Shown: positions 8,508-16,644 of the stretch, piece by piece
Layout: the number at the start of each line of letters is the position of its first letter
Position numbering within the stretch: the first letter of the stretch is position 1
Source of the DNA: Planctomycetota bacterium
Lineage (GTDB): Bacteria; Planctomycetota; Planctomycetia; Planctomycetales; Planctomycetaceae
Assembly (NCBI GenBank): GCA_027618475.1
Contig: JAQCEJ010000035.1
Span: 1 to 45,493, forward strand
Direction: 5' to 3'
DNA length: 45,493 bases
Position numbers and translations under genes: made by a program
Notes under the pieces: generated by a model
Database searches by the model: none
Told to the model about the DNA's origin: nothing
The model's input: the letters and a program-made list of their open reading frames with translations, nothing else

Positions 8508-9395
8508 ATGACCTTAAAAGTGTTGAATTCTCTCCCACGCCGCGCGACCGGTTGTGCTGGATGTAACACCCTGCTTTTGGTAATTGTTGCTGGGGTGATT
8601 GTCGTGCCAGGGATGTTGATGTTCTCAAAGACATCGCAGGCGGTTCTTCCAAACGATCCTAGGGTCGATTTCCTGGAATCGAAATCGTTTGCGATTGCCT
8701 TCGACCAATGTTGGGTCGGACTGGATAATGACAATTTAGCCGAGCAGGTCCATGAATCCGACTTAGAAATCAATGATTCGGTGGCCGCCCGGCGTCCGTT
8801 TGATCCCCCGCCGGGTGTCGAATGGACCTCACTATTTAACGGAGAGGATCTCACCGGATGGACGATCACCGATTTCGGAGGTCAGGGACCGGTGGATGTC
8901 GAAGACGGCGAACTCCGTATCAGTTTCGGTCAATCGATGACCGGGGTGACCATCGATAAGGAACGTGAACTTCCAAAGATAAATTATGAAGTTCAGATGA
9001 CGGCCATGCGAGTCGATGGCCGCGACTTCTTTTGTGGCATGACATTTCCCGTCAATGACGATCCGTGTAGTTTAATTCTCGGAGGTTGGGGAGGGGGCGT
9101 CTGCGGACTTTCGAGTCTTGATTTTCTCGACGCCTCTGAGAACGAAACGACTTCATACCGCGAATTTCAGAACGGCCGCTGGTATCACATCCGCTTGCGC
9201 GTGCAAGAAAGCCGGATCGATGCCTGGCTCGACGGCGAACGGATCATCAGGCAGCGAATTGTCGGCCGAAAAATCGGCATTCGCCCCGAAGTTCATCTCT
9301 CGGTCCCGTTTGGATTAGCGACGTACGAAACAACGGCGGCGATCAAGAGTATCCAAATTCGTTCGCTCGCTGAATCTGAGATCGAGAACGACTAG
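8508..9395 (+). CDS. DUF1080 (3-keto-disaccharide hydrolase-type) exported protein
   Basis: 295 residues. A short basic N-terminus and a hydrophobic segment (about residues 22-40) suggest a signal anchor. After a polar spacer, the domain begins with the hallmark WTSLFNGEDLTGWT (about 105-118) and continues as a concanavalin-like beta-sandwich, with NYEVQMTAMRV, NGRWYHIRLRV and DAWLDGERI. This is DUF1080/PF06439, for which 3-keto-disaccharide hydrolase activity is known in some members and which is expanded in planctomycetes. Substrate here is unknown. The stop codon overlaps that of the convergent M28 gene inside CTAG (9392-9395). Confidence 0.88.
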   Translation: MTLKVLNSLPRRATGCAGCNTLLLVIVAGVIVVPGMLMFSKTSQAVLPNDPRVDFLESKSFAIAFDQCWVGLDNDNLAEQVHESDLEINDSVAARRPFDPPPGVEWTSLFNGEDLTGWTITDFGGQGPVDVEDGELRISFGQSMTGVTIDKERELPKINYEVQMTAMRVDGRDFFCGMTFPVNDDPCSLILGGWGGGVCGLSSLDFLDASENETTSYREFQNGRWYHIRLRVQESRIDAWLDGERIIRQRIVGRKIGIRPEVHLSVPFGLATYETTAAIKSIQIRSLAESEIEND

Positions 9396-10372
9396 CGTGA
9401 TAAATCCGGGGGATTCGCCAGCCAGGCAAGCAGCACCTTGCCAACTGTTGCCAAACTGCGTCCGGAGCACTGCGCTGGGATGTCTTTAGTTGTGTGCCAG
9501 AATCGATAGTCGAAGTCGATAATGTCGCACGTTGGGATTTGTGCGATTTCATTCAATGGTAGATGGTCGTCTTGCACTTCGTGTTTAGCACGATTGATAA
9601 ATTCCTTCACTTTGAGACGAGTCGCTGTCTCCCAAATGCTCTTTGTGACTAACGGTGCATACTTGAGACTGTTCTTTTCCTGGAATAGATCGAGATTGCG
9701 GTCGGCGATCATGTCGACTAATACTCCTGCGAGATACTTATGCGCCGGAGGCTCGTCGCGATAATTTGTCGCGAAGTATTCCGATCCAAGAAAATATTTC
9801 CCTTGTCGACCGTATATCAATTCTTCTCCGTCGAACAAGACCATGTCGATGCCGTAAGGGAAGTTTTGTCCTTGCAGATGATGGGCAAGTTCCATAAACA
9901 AAGCCACCCCACTGGCGCCGTCATTGGCACCGATGAATTTGCCGCGCGGCAGAATGAGGTCACGATCGGGATAAGGTCTCGTGTCGTAATGGCATGCCAG
10001 CAATACCCGTTGCTGCGATTGTGGATGCCAACTCACGATGAGGTTGTTCATTCGCACGGGCTGCCCGTTGAGCGGGTGTGCCGCGTCGAACGGTTGGAAT
10101 CGTACCTCGGCGTCGAAAGCCGTGAAGTGCTCGACAAGAATTTTCTGTTGTTCGGCCATTCCCCGCGAACCACTCATTCGCGAACCGAGACGACAGATTT
10201 TAACGAGATAATCGAACGCCCGTTGTTCATCGAATTCCGTTGCCGGCGTTTCCGCAACGAGATCGTGGGGGCGACCTCTAAAAACAACGGCTAATATGGC
10301 GGTCAGCAGCGAAGTCGCCGCCGCCCGTCGTGTCATACATTTGGCCTGATTTGCCGAAGTTGGTGTATTCAT
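9392..10372 (-). CDS. M28-family zinc peptidase, glutaminyl-peptide cyclotransferase-like
   Basis: 326 residues from ATG 10372; ATG 10336 is an alternative that places the arginine pair of TRRAAATSLL at the extreme N-terminus, Tat-signal-like. The zinc-binding order is visible: His in LLACHYDTRPYPD, Asp in GANDGASGVALFMELA, Glu in VLFDGEELIYG, Asp in VDMIADRN, His in RFWHTTKDIP. The TRPYPDRD context and the WHTTKD end fit the glutaminyl cyclase branch of M28 (formation of N-terminal pyroglutamate) better than aminopeptidases, but I cannot separate the two with certainty. Probably exported. It shares its stop region with the convergent DUF1080 gene. Confidence 0.85.
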   Translation of the reverse strand: MNTPTSANQAKCMTRRAAATSLLTAILAVVFRGRPHDLVAETPATEFDEQRAFDYLVKICRLGSRMSGSRGMAEQQKILVEHFTAFDAEVRFQPFDAAHPLNGQPVRMNNLIVSWHPQSQQRVLLACHYDTRPYPDRDLILPRGKFIGANDGASGVALFMELAHHLQGQNFPYGIDMVLFDGEELIYGRQGKYFLGSEYFATNYRDEPPAHKYLAGVLVDMIADRNLDLFQEKNSLKYAPLVTKSIWETATRLKVKEFINRAKHEVQDDHLPLNEIAQIPTCDIIDFDYRFWHTTKDIPAQCSGRSLATVGKVLLAWLANPPDLSR

Positions 10373-10441
10373 AAATGAACTGTACGACGAACGGCAAAAC
10401 GGGGCAAGAACAGTGTGGTATTCATCGTCCTTATTTTCCGG

Positions 10442-11635
10442 TCATTTCGCAGGAACGGCAATCATGTCTATGCTGAGCGTGCGGCCTTTCTTTCCGACTC
10501 CGGAAACCGGAGCTTTCGATGCCGACGGGGGGCGTTTCGGATCGTAATACTTCGGGCGCAGCATATTCAATTGATTGCTCGATTCATCTCCCGACACGTA
10601 ATAGGTGGCTTTGACCATGTGACGCAAATCGCTTCCCGCATCCTTTAACACTGTGGTGAGTTGCGAAAAGATATCGCGAACTTCATGTTCACCATCTCCT
10701 TCACCATTTGCTGTAAGCCCGGAAACATAGATTTTTGTTGGCGAGTTTATGACGCCAATGCGGCTGAAAACAGGCGAGGCGGTCATTGTAGGCGGCGTGA
10801 GAAAGACGACACTGTCGTCAGAGGGGATCACCCTATTGTCAGCAGGAACGAAGGCAATCATTTCGATTTCGATGGCACCTTTTGAGCCCCATTCAACATG
10901 TGAGACTGGTGGCAATGATCGATCTTTGTAAAACGTAGTGATTGCAGCATCGACATCTTTCACTTGCGACATGGGATTCAAAAACGTCTTGATCTGGACG
11001 ACGTGTTCGTCTTTGAGTTCCATGAATTTGAGCGTGTTATGCAGACTTTCGAGTGTTTTCGTCGTTGCCTCGCCCAAGGTCTCTCCCGGTTCCGCCTGCC
11101 CCGCGATATAAACCGCACGCCCTGTTGGCAGAATCGACCACATCGAATTCGTTTGGGAGTCGTCGCGCAGCACTCCGCTGATTTCATCGTTGAGACGGGC
11201 AATGATCACGGCATCAGCGGCAATTTTTGCTTTGGCAAGAGGCAAAGGCGTCTGCACCCACATCATGGCGGGGAGAACGTCATCGTCCCACGTCGCGTTG
11301 ATCTGTGTTGCGATCACTGCAGCATCGGCTTCATCACCGACGTAGAGATTTAGCTTAACGACATCGGTGATGGCGGACTCTGAATTTGCGGCAATCTCTT
11401 TTAATCGTTTGAAAACATGTTTGCATTGAGCGGTGAGATCGTCACCACCGACGAGGTCTCCGTTTGCGTCAATGGGAAAAATCTGCCCCGTATGGAGTAG
11501 GGGGAGGTCATCGACGATAACTGCGTCGGCCCGCGCCTGCATTCCGCTGGAATTTATGCGAGACTGAGCAAAACTTATTCGAGACACCAACAATGACAGA
11601 AACAGAACGGTCCAAAAATTTCGAGTTGCAATCAT
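10442..11635 (-). CDS. Secreted protein of three tandem RidA (YjgF/YER057c) domains
   Basis: 397 residues. Start ATG 11635 is preferred because AGGGG lies six bases upstream and a signal peptide (WTVLFLSLLVSRISFAQ) follows directly; the frame is open upstream to 11710. Three RidA-like units follow, about residues 30-145, 150-280 and 290-397, each with a GQ/SG-type strand (LLHTGQIFP, YIAGQAEPG, YVSGLTANG), a helix and a terminal beta-strand (AADAVIIA, IEIEMIAFVP, LSIDMIAVP). RidA proteins deaminate reactive enamine/imine intermediates in the cytosol. In units 1 and 2 the substrate-binding Arg of active RidA is not visible, and in unit 3 its position is unclear. An exported triple-RidA protein with doubtful active sites is more likely binding or structural (inference). 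Confidence 0.85.
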   Translation of the reverse strand: MIATRNFWTVLFLSLLVSRISFAQSRINSSGMQARADAVIVDDLPLLHTGQIFPIDANGDLVGGDDLTAQCKHVFKRLKEIAANSESAITDVVKLNLYVGDEADAAVIATQINATWDDDVLPAMMWVQTPLPLAKAKIAADAVIIARLNDEISGVLRDDSQTNSMWSILPTGRAVYIAGQAEPGETLGEATTKTLESLHNTLKFMELKDEHVVQIKTFLNPMSQVKDVDAAITTFYKDRSLPPVSHVEWGSKGAIEIEMIAFVPADNRVIPSDDSVVFLTPPTMTASPVFSRIGVINSPTKIYVSGLTANGEGDGEHEVRDIFSQLTTVLKDAGSDLRHMVKATYYVSGDESSNQLNMLRPKYYDPKRPPSASKAPVSGVGKKGRTLSIDMIAVPAK

Positions 11636-11965
11636 ATTGAGCCCCTGAAGTGAGTCCAAATTAAGAAGACAAATAGGAATGTCGATTGAAAACATTTTAG
11701 TGTGGTACAATGCTTAGAATTGGCCGAAAAAGCATCTCATTGTATTTTCTGTTCAGAATAATACCGGCCGGACCAAGTCTTCCAGTCTGATGAAGCAAGA
11801 GAATTAGAATTCCCATTGCAGGGTTGATGGTGTAGAATCACACTTTATCGAGATTGCGAAAAATTGGCCACCGGTTGATCCCCATAACAGATTGATAAAC
11901 TGGTTTTTTCTGATGATGGCTCACCTGATGGATCGGCGCCTCGTTTGCCGAAAGATGGATCTGAA
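11636..11965. other. Divergent intergenic region between the RidA and exbD genes
   Basis: 330 AT-rich bases between divergent genes. No gene was recognised. Short frames here are inconsistent with neighbours, and an exbB/tolQ partner, often adjacent to exbD, is absent. Confidence 0.6.
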
Positions 11966-12388
11966 ATGCCGCTGAAAACGGAAGGAATGGAAGAACCGGC
12001 ATTGAATCTCACGCCGATGGTCGACGTGGTATTTCTGCTGAACATCTTCTTCATGGTGGGAACGCAGATTCAGGATACGGAATTGCAATATCAGTTGCAG
12101 CTCCCCAGTGTGGCCGAAGCGCAGCCGCTTACGAATCTTCCCGATGAAATTGTCGTCGGAGTGACCAATCAGGGAATTATTCTGGTTGCGGGAGAACCAA
12201 AATCTCCCGACCAACTCGAACAGTTACTGAAGGGGGCTCATGATAACTTTGCCGGTCAAGCGGTTGTGATTCGAGGCGACGCACAGGTGCCGTATCAGAA
12301 TGTTGTCAACGTCTTCGAGATTTGCCATAAGGCGCAGATACAGAACATTTCAATTCACACTCGCGTCGCGGAGGATTCGCAGCGATGA
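11966..12388 (+). CDS. exbD: ExbD/TolR-type biopolymer transport protein
   Basis: 140 residues from ATG 11966 (a TTG at 11945 would add seven). The family pattern is clear: LNLTPMVDVVFLLNIFFMV at about 14-31 is the single membrane helix with the proton-path Asp (Asp20). A periplasmic domain follows with VVIRGDAQVPYQNVVNVFEI near the end, as in ExbD/TolR. Such proteins form a proton-driven motor with ExbB/TolQ/MotA and transmit force to TonB/TolA. No ExbB homologue is next to it. The stop overlaps the start of the next gene by four bases (ATGA, 12385-12388), so the two are translationally coupled. Confidence 0.9.
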   Translation: MPLKTEGMEEPALNLTPMVDVVFLLNIFFMVGTQIQDTELQYQLQLPSVAEAQPLTNLPDEIVVGVTNQGIILVAGEPKSPDQLEQLLKGAHDNFAGQAVVIRGDAQVPYQNVVNVFEICHKAQIQNISIHTRVAEDSQR

Positions 12389-14643
12389 CATCAATGTGTG
12401 CATTCTGGATTCTGGCGATTCCCGACTCGTGGATGGAGTGGGGAAAGACGCGGGGAATTCCCATTGATGAAGTCATCTGGGGAATATTGCTCGGGGGGCT
12501 GGCCTGTTCGTCGCTGCATTTGCTCAGCATGTTTCTGACGCGATGGGGCGATCGAAATATCTCGAAAAAGGCACTCGTCTTTTCTCTGCTGGTCCACCTG
12601 ACGTGTCTCGGCGGTGCCGCAGCAGTAGCACCCAGGTCGTGGGATCCAGAAGGAATCACCGAACCCGAATCAAAGATCCAGTTGAACAGCGTCCTTGTCG
12701 ATTCCGAAGAAACGATCAAGTCGATCGAAAGCGGCAACACCCCGGTCTGGGACAAGGTCGCCCGTCCCGAAGATGAACCGTTGGCGCGTACCGAGCGAAA
12801 TCGACTCGATCCCCTTCCGCCAGAGGAAATCAAGCGGGATCTCGAAATGGAAGACATTCCGTCTCTTGATATCCCCGACCTTGCGATGCGGCCGGACGAA
12901 CCGGTCGCCATTCCCGAACCGGTGAACAACGCCGAGCAAGGAACGACGGTGGAATCTGTTCCTGCCATTCAGTTGAACGAAGAAACGGCCGAATCACGTC
13001 CCGAGGTCGTTGTTCCATCGAGTGCCGCACGTCGTAGCACGCGACTCAAGTCGGGGATGGCAGACGCCAGGATCGAACGAACCTCTCCCCAAGGATCGGC
13101 CGAACGGCTGACTCCGGAGATCATGCCCGATCAACGGTTGGCCACGGTTGCCGAACCGGATGGTCCGTTGGGAATCTTAGCCCCCAGCGAACAATCCTCC
13201 GATAGTATCGTCCGGCGTAGTGGTCCCGTGGCTTCGACGCTTGATCTCGATAATGCCGGTGCGGGAACCGAAGACGGTGGCCCATCCGCAGAGAGTACGT
13301 CTCCTGGTCCCCCTCGGTTTACGCGAATCAAACCTCGAAGCGTCCGCAGCCAGACGGATGGTAGCGGTGTCGAGCGATTTCGCGATGACAGGACACCACG
13401 ATCATTAACTCTGGCGGACACCGACACACGTGGTATGAGAAACTCGATTGCCACTGCGACCCCCGAAGCAGGACTGGTTCCCAACGCGAACCCCTCCGAA
13501 CTCGACGGCGTAACGTCGCGACGGCAATCGGGCGTACCGTCGACCTATCGACTCCGCACGCTCGCGCGACGGAAAGATGTCGCCCGCAAATATGGCGGTA
13601 CGGAAGAATCGGAAAAAGCCGTGGAAGCCAGTTTACGCTGGTTGAGTCTGGCGCAGTCGAGCGGTGGTTTCTGGGATGCGAATGCCTATGGTGCCGGTCG
13701 CGTCAAAATCGACGAAGAAGGAGTCGACCGCCAGAATGCCGGCGCACAATCGGATGCCGGTGTAACCGCTCTTGCCGTGCTTGCATTTCTTGGTGCCGGC
13801 TATACGCACGAAGAAGGCCAATATGCTGATCAGATCGACGCGGCACTTCGCTGGCTCGTGGAAAATCAGGGGTCCGACGGTTTTCTTGGCGGTAAGGCGG
13901 GGCATTACGACCGTATGTACTGTCACGCGATGGCGACCTATGCACTGGCCGAAGCCTACGGTATGCAGAATGATCCGACGACCGACACACGTCTGCGCGA
14001 ACCATTACGTCGAGCTGTTGCGTATATCATCGACAATCAGAACCCTAACGACGGCGGTTGGCGGTATCTGAAGGGGCAAAAAAGTGACATGAGTATGTTT
14101 GGTTGGCAGTTGATGGCGCTAAAAAGTGCTGATATTGCCGGTATACCGATTCCGTCAGGCGTCCGTACAAAGATGGAACAATTTCTCATCAGTCGCAGTC
14201 TTGGGAAGAACGGCGGGCTCGCAGCGTATCGCGTTACTGAACCAGCCCTCCCTCCGACGCCGTCAATGACTGCAGAAGCGTTGTTTTGCAAGCAGATGCT
14301 CGGGATTCGACGAACTCATCCTGCGTGTAAAGAGGCCGTTGGATTTTTGATGCAGAACCTTCCCCGACGAAGCGAGTACAACGAATACTATTGGTACTAC
14401 GGTACGCTGGCCATGTATCAATACGGAGGTGACGGCTGGAAGAGATGGAATGAATCGTTGCGTGATCTTCTTGTCAGTGAACAGCAGACGAGCGGCGTCA
14501 ATGCCGGCAGCTGGGAACCTCTTCCACCCTGGGGGCCTTACGGAGGACGTGTTTATTCCACCGCACTCTGTACACTTTGTCTTGAAGTGTATTACCGTTT
14601 CTTACCGCTCTATCAAATGGGTGGACAGTACGACGAACAGTAG
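12385..14643 (+). CDS. Membrane-anchored alpha/alpha-toroid (squalene-cyclase/prenyltransferase repeat) protein
   Basis: 752 residues. Two hydrophobic helices (about 29-52 and 62-82) are followed by a roughly 320-residue low-complexity linker rich in Pro, Glu, Ser and Arg, then a C-terminal toroid of about 330 residues (410-740). The toroid has repeated helical units with QW-like glycine-aromatic motifs: SSGGFWDANAYG, GSDGFLGGKAGHYDR, PNDGGWRYLKGQKSD, GNGG-type turns and EYYWYYGTLAMYQYGGDGW. No squalene-cyclase DxDD acid motif was seen, so a scaffold or binding role is likelier than catalysis. Coupling to exbD and the TonB-like layout (helix, Pro/Glu-rich spacer, periplasmic domain) suggest it is driven by or anchored to an ExbD-type motor (inference). 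Confidence 0.88.
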   Translation: MTSMCAFWILAIPDSWMEWGKTRGIPIDEVIWGILLGGLACSSLHLLSMFLTRWGDRNISKKALVFSLLVHLTCLGGAAAVAPRSWDPEGITEPESKIQLNSVLVDSEETIKSIESGNTPVWDKVARPEDEPLARTERNRLDPLPPEEIKRDLEMEDIPSLDIPDLAMRPDEPVAIPEPVNNAEQGTTVESVPAIQLNEETAESRPEVVVPSSAARRSTRLKSGMADARIERTSPQGSAERLTPEIMPDQRLATVAEPDGPLGILAPSEQSSDSIVRRSGPVASTLDLDNAGAGTEDGGPSAESTSPGPPRFTRIKPRSVRSQTDGSGVERFRDDRTPRSLTLADTDTRGMRNSIATATPEAGLVPNANPSELDGVTSRRQSGVPSTYRLRTLARRKDVARKYGGTEESEKAVEASLRWLSLAQSSGGFWDANAYGAGRVKIDEEGVDRQNAGAQSDAGVTALAVLAFLGAGYTHEEGQYADQIDAALRWLVENQGSDGFLGGKAGHYDRMYCHAMATYALAEAYGMQNDPTTDTRLREPLRRAVAYIIDNQNPNDGGWRYLKGQKSDMSMFGWQLMALKSADIAGIPIPSGVRTKMEQFLISRSLGKNGGLAAYRVTEPALPPTPSMTAEALFCKQMLGIRRTHPACKEAVGFLMQNLPRRSEYNEYYWYYGTLAMYQYGGDGWKRWNESLRDLLVSEQQTSGVNAGSWEPLPPWGPYGGRVYSTALCTLCLEVYYRFLPLYQMGGQYDEQ

Positions 14644-14651
14644 CATTTGTA

Positions 14652-15641
14652 TCACCCCCGAATCGGATCCATTTGCTTCCAGGGTGGCGGGAAAATGGCA
14701 TCGATCTTGTTGAAATGTTCCGTGGGAATCTGTACGTCGAGAGCAGCAACGGCATCTTCGATTTGTTCTATTCGTTTCGCACCAACCACCAATGAACTCA
14801 TCGCCGGTTGCGACAGTGTCCAGGCAAGCGAATATCGTAAAACTGGTACACCCAGGTCAGATGCCAGGCGTTCGATCGCTTCCAGCCGATCGAACAACGG
14901 GTCGTCCATTTTCCACATCCATTCGGGTTTCTCTGCGGCACGGGATTGCGCCGGTGCCGCTTGACCACGGCGATATTTTCCCGTCAAGAGTCCCCCCTGT
15001 AGCGACTGGTAGGGAGTGACGCCGATTGAATATTTATCGCAGAAGTTGAGGTCGTGTTGAAATTCTCGTCGCAACAGACTGAATGGAATCTGTGATGAGA
15101 CCACTCGTGGCCAGCCATGCTTTTCAGAAAGATTAACCAATTCGCACAGTTGCCACGACGAGTGATTCGATGCTCCAAAATAACGAACTTTGCCTGCCTT
15201 GACGGCGGTTTCCATGGCCGCGAGTGTGACATCAAGCGGGGTTTCATTGTCGGGCCAGTGGATGATATAGAGGTCGATCGTATCGGTTTGTAATCGTTTC
15301 AGACTCCGATCGACTTCCCGTAAAATGTGTAAGGCGGTAAGTCCCTTTTCCTGCGGACCGGGACCGACGGGGGCACCGACTTTGGTCGCGATTATTGCAC
15401 GATCGCGACGATCTTTCATGGCTTTGCCGACAATTTCTTCGGCGACTCCGCCTGAACTGCCGAGAAACCTCGCATAACCTTCGTAAACATTCGCGGTGTC
15501 GATGAAGTTGATTCCCAGGTCGAGTGCCTGATGAATCAACTTGATCGAATCGGCTTCCGTCACGGGGGTGCCGAATGTCATCGTTCCCAGACAAATGGGG
15601 GAGACCATCAGTCCGCTCGCTCCCAGTCGATTATATCTCAT
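14652..15641 (-). CDS. Aldo/keto reductase
   Basis: 329 residues from ATG 15641, with AAGGAA ten bases upstream; the frame is open to 15686. Start MRYNRLGASGLMVSPICLGT is typical of the family. The catalytic tetrad is present: Asp48 and Tyr53 in FIDTANVYEG, Lys87 in IIATKVG, and His128 in LYIIHWPD. C-terminal SLVVGAKRIEQIEDAV matches the NADPH-binding end. It reduces carbonyls to alcohols with NADPH; the substrate is not predictable. It ends the minus-strand run that includes the aminotransferase (24-base gap) and symporter. Its stop is 8 bases from the stop of the convergent toroid gene. Confidence 0.93.
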   Translation of the reverse strand: MRYNRLGASGLMVSPICLGTMTFGTPVTEADSIKLIHQALDLGINFIDTANVYEGYARFLGSSGGVAEEIVGKAMKDRRDRAIIATKVGAPVGPGPQEKGLTALHILREVDRSLKRLQTDTIDLYIIHWPDNETPLDVTLAAMETAVKAGKVRYFGASNHSSWQLCELVNLSEKHGWPRVVSSQIPFSLLRREFQHDLNFCDKYSIGVTPYQSLQGGLLTGKYRRGQAAPAQSRAAEKPEWMWKMDDPLFDRLEAIERLASDLGVPVLRYSLAWTLSQPAMSSLVVGAKRIEQIEDAVAALDVQIPTEHFNKIDAIFPPPWKQMDPIRG

Positions 15642-15664
15642 TGTTGTATGTTCCTTAGAATCTC

Positions 15665-16615
15665 TTATTTCTGCGCTGCTTCCCACGCGGGGAGTCGTTC
15701 TGCATAGCTGTGGGCTTGATTGACGAAATCGACACCGACGTAATCCTGCCAGCCTTGCATAAGTCGTTTAAAGACGGGACCGGTCTGACCATTGCCGATC
15801 GTCTGACCTTCGAAACTGACGGCGTGGCAGAGTGCATACGTTGTTGCCGTACAAAATATTTCGTCGGCCAGCAGCGCTTCATATCGGCCGAGGTTCGTTT
15901 CACGTACGGGAATATCCAGCTTTTTCGCGAGTGCGAGCGTCGTGTTTCGGCTGACACCTAATAGAATATTTCGCGGTTCGGGGGTGAGCAGTACGCCGTT
16001 CTTGACGAGAAAAATATTCCAACCCGGGCCTTCGGAGAGATAGCCGTCGGAATCGAGCAACACCGGCCAGCGTCCCGGACCCATCCGTTTGGCCTGCAGA
16101 ATCGCCATCTGGTAATGCAACCGGCTTCGCGTTTTCGCTTTCGGGTCGACGAGATATGCCGATAACGTTTGCTGAGCCGGAACAACGACGTGCACACCGG
16201 TTGAATAGTTCGGAGCAAAACCTCCCATGTGAGTGATCAGTGGCCAACAGTTGATTGAAACGGTTGAATGAATTCCTTCAGAAAAAGCTGATCGATACAC
16301 TTCGAGCGGTCCGCGAGAGACATCGTGCATGATCTGCCAGTCCATGTCGCTGTCTTCCGTCGGAAGATTGCGCTCGAGTGTTTCGAGAGTCAGTCGCTCC
16401 ATCTCATTCGGGTTTAACCCGCAATCGATTTCCATCAACCGTAGTGAGCCGTATAACCGGTTGATATGTTCCTTCAGTCCGAAGGGTTTGCGGTTGTATG
16501 TTCTCGTCACTTCGAATGCCATGTCACCAAACATAAGCGCCGAGTCGAAAATGGAAACACGCGCTTCACATTCGGGGACAAAGTTTCCGTTGAAATAGAC
16601 GACTCGTTCTGACAT
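15665..16615 (-). CDS. Class IV (branched-chain/D-amino-acid type) PLP aminotransferase
   Basis: 316 residues. The fold type IV pattern is visible: VYFNGNFVPECEARVSIFDS at the start, FGDMAFEVTRTYNRKPFGL with the substrate-side loop, the probable PLP lysine Lys161 in DPKAKTRSRLHYQ, SEGPGWNIFLVKNG (Glu195) and GVSRNTTLALAKKL. It transfers amino groups between an amino acid and 2-oxoglutarate or pyruvate. Branched-chain aminotransferase, D-alanine aminotransferase and aminodeoxychorismate lyase share this fold and cannot be told apart here. It sits between the symporter (29-base gap) and the aldo/keto reductase, probably in one transcript. Confidence 0.9.
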   Translation of the reverse strand: MSERVVYFNGNFVPECEARVSIFDSALMFGDMAFEVTRTYNRKPFGLKEHINRLYGSLRLMEIDCGLNPNEMERLTLETLERNLPTEDSDMDWQIMHDVSRGPLEVYRSAFSEGIHSTVSINCWPLITHMGGFAPNYSTGVHVVVPAQQTLSAYLVDPKAKTRSRLHYQMAILQAKRMGPGRWPVLLDSDGYLSEGPGWNIFLVKNGVLLTPEPRNILLGVSRNTTLALAKKLDIPVRETNLGRYEALLADEIFCTATTYALCHAVSFEGQTIGNGQTGPVFKRLMQGWQDYVGVDFVNQAHSYAERLPAWEAAQK

Positions 16616-16644
16616 TTCGATTGCTCCCGAAATGTAAAATCTTA

